64,000 nucleotides of DNA, taken from Flavobacterium sp. 9 (GTDB taxonomy: Bacteria; Bacteroidota; Bacteroidia; Flavobacteriales; Flavobacteriaceae). The notes under the pieces are model-generated. The model saw nothing but the letters and a program-made list of their open reading frames with translations, had not been told where the DNA came from and made no database searches. A program made the translations under genes and the position numbers. Positions 60,924-64,000 of this stretch are shown one piece after another (positions within the stretch are counted from its first letter, which is position 1; every line of letters starts with the position of its first letter). The stretch is from NCBI RefSeq assembly GCF_002754195.1, contig NZ_PEEU01000001.1, forward strand, positions 4,650,001 through 4,714,000. The letters are read 5' to 3'.

Positions 60924-61667
60924 ATGTCAGAATTATCTATTAACACGACACAAAATGTTAAAATAAATTTTATAGCGGCATCGGTTGGTGAACGCTTAGG
61001 TTCCTATTTCATTGACTTGCTTATCAAAATCTCCTATGTAATAGTTGTTTTATTAGTGTTTTTTTACGGGTTACATTTCGATAAAATGTTCGATAAACTA
61101 GATTCATGGTCTGTTATGTCGATACTTTTACTCTTTTATTTACCAATTATGCTTTATTCCATCATTCAGGAAAGTGTTTTTGAAGGACAAACGATTGGAA
61201 AAAAGTTAGTAAAAATAAAAGTGGTCAAAATCGACGGTTATCAGGCAGATTTTGGCGATTATTTAATTCGATGGTTTTTTAGACTAATTGATTTTACATT
61301 GCTTTATGGACTTGTTGGATTAATTGCCGTTGTTACAAGCAAAAAAGCACAGCGATTAGGTGACATGGCGGCAGGAACGGCAGTTATAACTTTGAAAAAT
61401 AAAATTGATATAAGCCACACAATTTTAGAAGAAATTGGAGATGCTTATGTGCCAACATATCCTTTAGTAATTAAATTATCTGATAATGATATGAGAATTA
61501 TTAAAGAAACGTTTCAAAAAGCAGATGCCAAAAACGACCACGAAATGATCTATAAACTAGTTGCTAAGATTGAAAGCGTGACCGGAATTAAAAATCAATC
61601 AGGAAACAATAGTGACTTTCTTAGAGTTATTCTTAAAGATTATAATTTTTACACACAAAATATGTAA
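60924..61667 (+). CDS. RDD family membrane protein
   Basis: A 247-residue protein. The N-terminal RDD domain has two to three helices with the motif SVGERLGSYFIDLLIKISYV, and the loop EGQTIGKKLVKIKVV, then DYLIRWFFRLIDFTLLY and RLGDMAAGTAVI. The last 80 residues are soluble and helical. It starts only 20 bp from the SpoIIM-like gene in the opposite direction, so the two share a divergent promoter region. RDD genes pair with SpoIIM/MoxR modules elsewhere. Confidence 0.88.
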   Translation: MSELSINTTQNVKINFIAASVGERLGSYFIDLLIKISYVIVVLLVFFYGLHFDKMFDKLDSWSVMSILLLFYLPIMLYSIIQESVFEGQTIGKKLVKIKVVKIDGYQADFGDYLIRWFFRLIDFTLLYGLVGLIAVVTSKKAQRLGDMAAGTAVITLKNKIDISHTILEEIGDAYVPTYPLVIKLSDNDMRIIKETFQKADAKNDHEMIYKLVAKIESVTGIKNQSGNNSDFLRVILKDYNFYTQNM

Positions 61668-61705
61668 TTAATTTTGTTTTTTAGGGGTGTTGGTTTAGGA
61701 TTTCG

Positions 61706-61713
61706 TAACTTTG
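61706..61713 (+). promoter_or_regulatory. Putative -7 element
   Basis: TAACTTTG matches TAnnTTTG, 71 bases before the gene at 61784. A small GGC/GCC hairpin lies in the leader. Confidence 0.35.
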
Positions 61714-61783
61714 TATATACTTTCGATATTTATAAAAGGCGTAACCGAAAAGCCTAAGAGTAGGGAAATTTAATCTAAATACC

Positions 61784-62644
61784 ATGAAAATTAATAAAGT
61801 AATTGCCGTATTAGTATTACTACTAGTTTCAGTTTTTTCTTTTGCACAAGGAGGAAAAAAATTAGATAAAATAATAAAAAGAGATTACCAGATTATTGAA
61901 TGTACGATTGCAAAAATGTCTGATAAAACCGTTGAATATTCTTTGCCGGGAGAAACACTTCAAATTTCGCTTGACGTTTCTCAAATTGCCAGAATAGATT
62001 TTGCCAGCGGACGTTCACAAACTTTTGATGTATCTGCAAGTAATACTTCTTCAAATACAACCTCAAATAATTCAGGTCAGAATGTTGCTTCTGCCGATAT
62101 GAAACCTAATACAATTGCAGTATTGCCAATTCCTTATGTAAATGCTGATACTCAGGAAAGTTCTGAGGATATGGCGAAGTTTGCACAAAATGATATTTAT
62201 AATAAGCTGATCGATAAATCGGCAAATATTTTTCCGTTGACTGTTCAGGATTTAAGAACAACGAATAGTTTATTGCACAAAGCCGGAATTGATCACACTA
62301 ATATTGACGAAACTCCTATTGAAGATCTCGAAAAAATTCTGGGCGTTGATAATATTGTAGCCGCCAAAGTTTCATATACAATTGGATCGGGAACAACTGC
62401 AACAACTTACAACAGCGGAAATGCAAAAGTAAGCGACAATAACAAGAAAGTTAAAACCAATGATATTTCGACTACAACAGCAAATACGCAAGTTTATTAT
62501 TACTATACCGTGTACTTTGATATGTATAAAAATGCCACAAAAATATACTCTCAAACGCGTAAACCGTTCCTTGCTATAAAAGACAGTTGGATGGATTCGA
62601 TCACTTATTTATTGAAAAGAAGTCCTATTTACGTAAAAAAATAA
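61784..62644 (+). CDS. Secreted protein of unknown function
   Basis: A 286-residue protein with a signal peptide (VIAVLVLLLVSVFSFAQ). After it, KRDYQIIECTIAKMSDKTVE and an Asn/Ser/Thr-rich linker (about 80-110). The central part (NTIAVLPIPYVNADTQESSE, then FAQNDIYNKLIDKSANIFPL and EKILGVDNIVAAKVSYTIGS) has the look of an ancillary envelope domain of the CsgG/LpoB type with a helix-strand order, but I cannot assign it. It is preceded by its own promoter. Function unknown. Confidence 0.65.
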   Translation: MKINKVIAVLVLLLVSVFSFAQGGKKLDKIIKRDYQIIECTIAKMSDKTVEYSLPGETLQISLDVSQIARIDFASGRSQTFDVSASNTSSNTTSNNSGQNVASADMKPNTIAVLPIPYVNADTQESSEDMAKFAQNDIYNKLIDKSANIFPLTVQDLRTTNSLLHKAGIDHTNIDETPIEDLEKILGVDNIVAAKVSYTIGSGTTATTYNSGNAKVSDNNKKVKTNDISTTTANTQVYYYYTVYFDMYKNATKIYSQTRKPFLAIKDSWMDSITYLLKRSPIYVKK

Positions 62645-62734
62645 ACCCTGAAATAGTATAAAAAAGTACAATTAAAGGCAATCCGAATCTTTGCACCTTT
62701 GGAACTTTGTACCTTTGAACCTAAAAAATATAGA

Positions 62735-63337
62735 ATGTTTCATATATTAGATCTTATCGGTACAATGGCTTTTGCTATGTCCGGCGCTTTGACGGCAATG
62801 CACAAAAAACTCGATCCTTTTGGGGTTTTTATCATTGCATTTGTAACCGCCGTTGGAGGAGGAACATTGCGAGATGTATTAATTGGCAGAACTCCGGTGG
62901 GTTGGATGCGTGATTTGCAATATGTTTACGTAATTATTTTAGGTTTTGGATTGGCAATTCTCTTCAGAAAAAAGTTTGATAAATTAAGAACGTCTTTGTT
63001 TTTGTTTGATACAATTGGGTTAGGAGTTTTTACTTTAATAGGTCTTGAAAAAGGCATTATGATTGGTTTGCATCCCGTAATTTGTATTGCTTTAGGAACC
63101 ATGACGGCTTGTTTTGGAGGTGTAACGCGTGATATTTTATGTACCGAAATTCCAACTATTTTTAGAAGAGAAATTTATGCTACGATCTGTATTTTGGGCG
63201 GAATTGTGTTTTTTGCTCTAAGAAAATTGAATCTAAACGACGATGTTTTATATTTAGTAACATCACTTGTAATTATTACAGTTCGATTAATGGCAGTAAA
63301 ATACAAATGGTATTTACGTGCATTTGACCACAAATAA
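62735..63337 (+). CDS. TRIC-type (UPF0126) trimeric cation channel protein
   Basis: A 200-residue membrane protein from the ATG at 62735 (MFHILDLIGTMAFAMSGALT); a TTG upstream lies in repeat-like text. Seven hydrophobic segments and the two repeated glycine-rich motifs VTAVGGGTLRDVLIGRTPVG and MTACFGGVTRDILCTEIPTI are diagnostic of prokaryotic TRIC proteins. They form homotrimeric channels for K+ or Na+ in the inner membrane. Full length. Confidence 0.92.
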   Translation: MFHILDLIGTMAFAMSGALTAMHKKLDPFGVFIIAFVTAVGGGTLRDVLIGRTPVGWMRDLQYVYVIILGFGLAILFRKKFDKLRTSLFLFDTIGLGVFTLIGLEKGIMIGLHPVICIALGTMTACFGGVTRDILCTEIPTIFRREIYATICILGGIVFFALRKLNLNDDVLYLVTSLVIITVRLMAVKYKWYLRAFDHK

Positions 63338-63355
63338 AAATTTTAAACGATATTA

Positions 63356-63436
63356 GCCACAGATTCAGGGATTAAAAAGATTTTCTTTGGCTGAAAATTT
63401 AATTAATCCTTGAAATCTTTAAAATCTGTGGCAAAA
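63356..63436 (+). repeat. GCCACAGATT..AAATCTGTGGC palindrome
   Basis: GCCACAGATTCAGGGATT and ATCTTTAAAATCTGTGGC are inverted ends between two plus-strand genes. It may terminate the TRIC gene transcript just before the next gene. Confidence 0.6.
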
Positions 63437-63443
63437 GAAAAAA

Positions 63444-64000
63444 ATGACAAAATTTACCGTAAAACAATACGACAAAAACGATTACCAAATTTGGAATGAC
63501 TTTATAAGTCAGGCTAAAAATGCTACGTTTTTATTTTGTCGTGATTTTATGGAATATCATAAAGATCGGTTTGAGGATTTTTCGCTTTTAGTTTTCGAAG
63601 ACGGGAAACTAATCAGCGTTTTGCCTGCTACTAAAGTTGGAAATTCAATCTATTCACATCAAGGACTTACTTACGGCGGATTGGTGTACAAAGAGCAAAC
63701 GAAATTAGCGACAGTTATTGAAGTTTTTCGATCTGTTTTATTTTTTTTGAACGAAAATAACTTTCAGAAATTACACTTAAAAACACTTCCCTCTATTTAT
63801 CATCAAAAACCGGCTGAAGAAGTTTTGTATGCTTTGTTTTTAGCTGAAGCAAAATTAGTGCGACGAGATTCACTTTCGGTGATAGATTTATTGCAAGAAA
63901 ATAAGACTTCTAAAATCAGAAAAAGAGGATTTCGAAAAGGCGTTTCAAATCAATTGATTATAAAAGAAGAAACTGATTTTGAATCGTTTTGGAATAATGT
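63444..64000 (+). CDS. FemAB/GNAT-like protein (N-terminal part)
   Basis: The visible 185 residues start MTKFTVKQYDKNDYQIWNDF and continue to the right edge. The segments FISQAKNATFLFCRDFMEYH, SVLPATKVGNSIYSHQGLTY and SKIRKRGFRKGVSNQLIIKE resemble FemAB/peptidoglycan-bridge or GNAT-like acetyltransferases (the family of C-terminal MprF-like GNATs). The rest is outside the window. The start is preceded by AAAAAA. Likely a cell-wall or lipid aminoacyl- or acetyltransferase; which one is unknown. Confidence 0.75.
   Translation, partial: MTKFTVKQYDKNDYQIWNDFISQAKNATFLFCRDFMEYHKDRFEDFSLLVFEDGKLISVLPATKVGNSIYSHQGLTYGGLVYKEQTKLATVIEVFRSVLFFLNENNFQKLHLKTLPSIYHQKPAEEVLYALFLAEAKLVRRDSLSVIDLLQENKTSKIRKRGFRKGVSNQLIIKEETDFESFWNN

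Overview
The window is ordinary chromosome from a Bacteroidetes bacterium, very probably a Flavobacterium. It is AT-rich. Many genes are preceded by the Bacteroidetes promoter element TAnnTTTG. Many short lipoproteins carry an SSC-type lipobox. The gene families (DUF3276 PUR-alpha, DUF6515, DUF5723, cyclophilin-FKBP fusion, Tet(X)-like monooxygenase, monomeric isocitrate dehydrogenase) fit that group. I see no prophage, transposase, integrase, CRISPR array, rRNA or tRNA. The genus assignment is inferred from gene content and repeats.

Layout. 1-831: start of monomeric icd (minus) and a divergent, possibly leaderless XRE regulator. 1246-2434: 1.2 kb without a convincing gene, packed with palindromic repeats, including copy A of a long structured element. 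2435-5855: rplS and trmD (minus), separated by an agmatine deiminase-like lipoprotein and an AraC/GyrI-like regulator. 6079-9383: lipoproteins, an archaemetzincin-like protease, a flavin reductase, a Tat-type sugar isomerase and a cupin. 9591-12681: MFS exporter, fused PPIase, cytochrome c lipoprotein and a Gre/Rnk-like factor with a TTA microsatellite in its leader. 13111-19159: thioredoxin-like protein, three alpha/beta hydrolases, CsaA, DUF3276 and an ABC exporter. 19363-22033: leucine-type dehydrogenase, nusB, yajC. 22306-24193: YdeI-like protein and pepT.

24404-31184 is a sulfatase locus: arylsulfatase, two outer-membrane proteins, a DUF6515 protein and the formylglycine-generating enzyme that would activate the sulfatase. 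31619-37402: pyrD, HMG-CoA lyase-like gene, a lipoprotein/DUF5723 pair and guaB. 37403-37986 holds copy B of the structured repeat. 37987-39805: Tet(X)-like monooxygenase with its TetR regulator. 40151-50580: L,D-transpeptidase, DUF4261 protein, nudK, purA, a Fur-family regulator, RelA/SpoT, a class C beta-lactamase-like hydrolase and a SpoU rRNA methylase. 50770-52973: DUF2167 protein and a phosphodiesterase-like enzyme.

53159-61667 holds a MoxR / DUF58 / DUF4350 / DUF4129 / membrane protein / SpoIIM gene block with a divergent RDD gene. This block recurs in distant phyla and its function is unknown. A transglutaminase-like gene sits behind the DUF58 gene, followed by a second copy of the last 43 codons of DUF58. 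The two tails differ at 14 nucleotides, 13 of them synonymous. This looks like a tail-restoring insertion by recombination with a diverged allele, and is the most informative anomaly in the window. The window ends with a secreted unknown, a TRIC-type channel and the start of a FemAB/GNAT-like protein.

The other recurrent theme is intergenic DNA: at least eight families of palindromic or short-period repeats lie between genes, often where terminators are expected. One ~225-bp element (copies A and B) keeps a hairpin while its stem sequence changes, which suggests a structured RNA.
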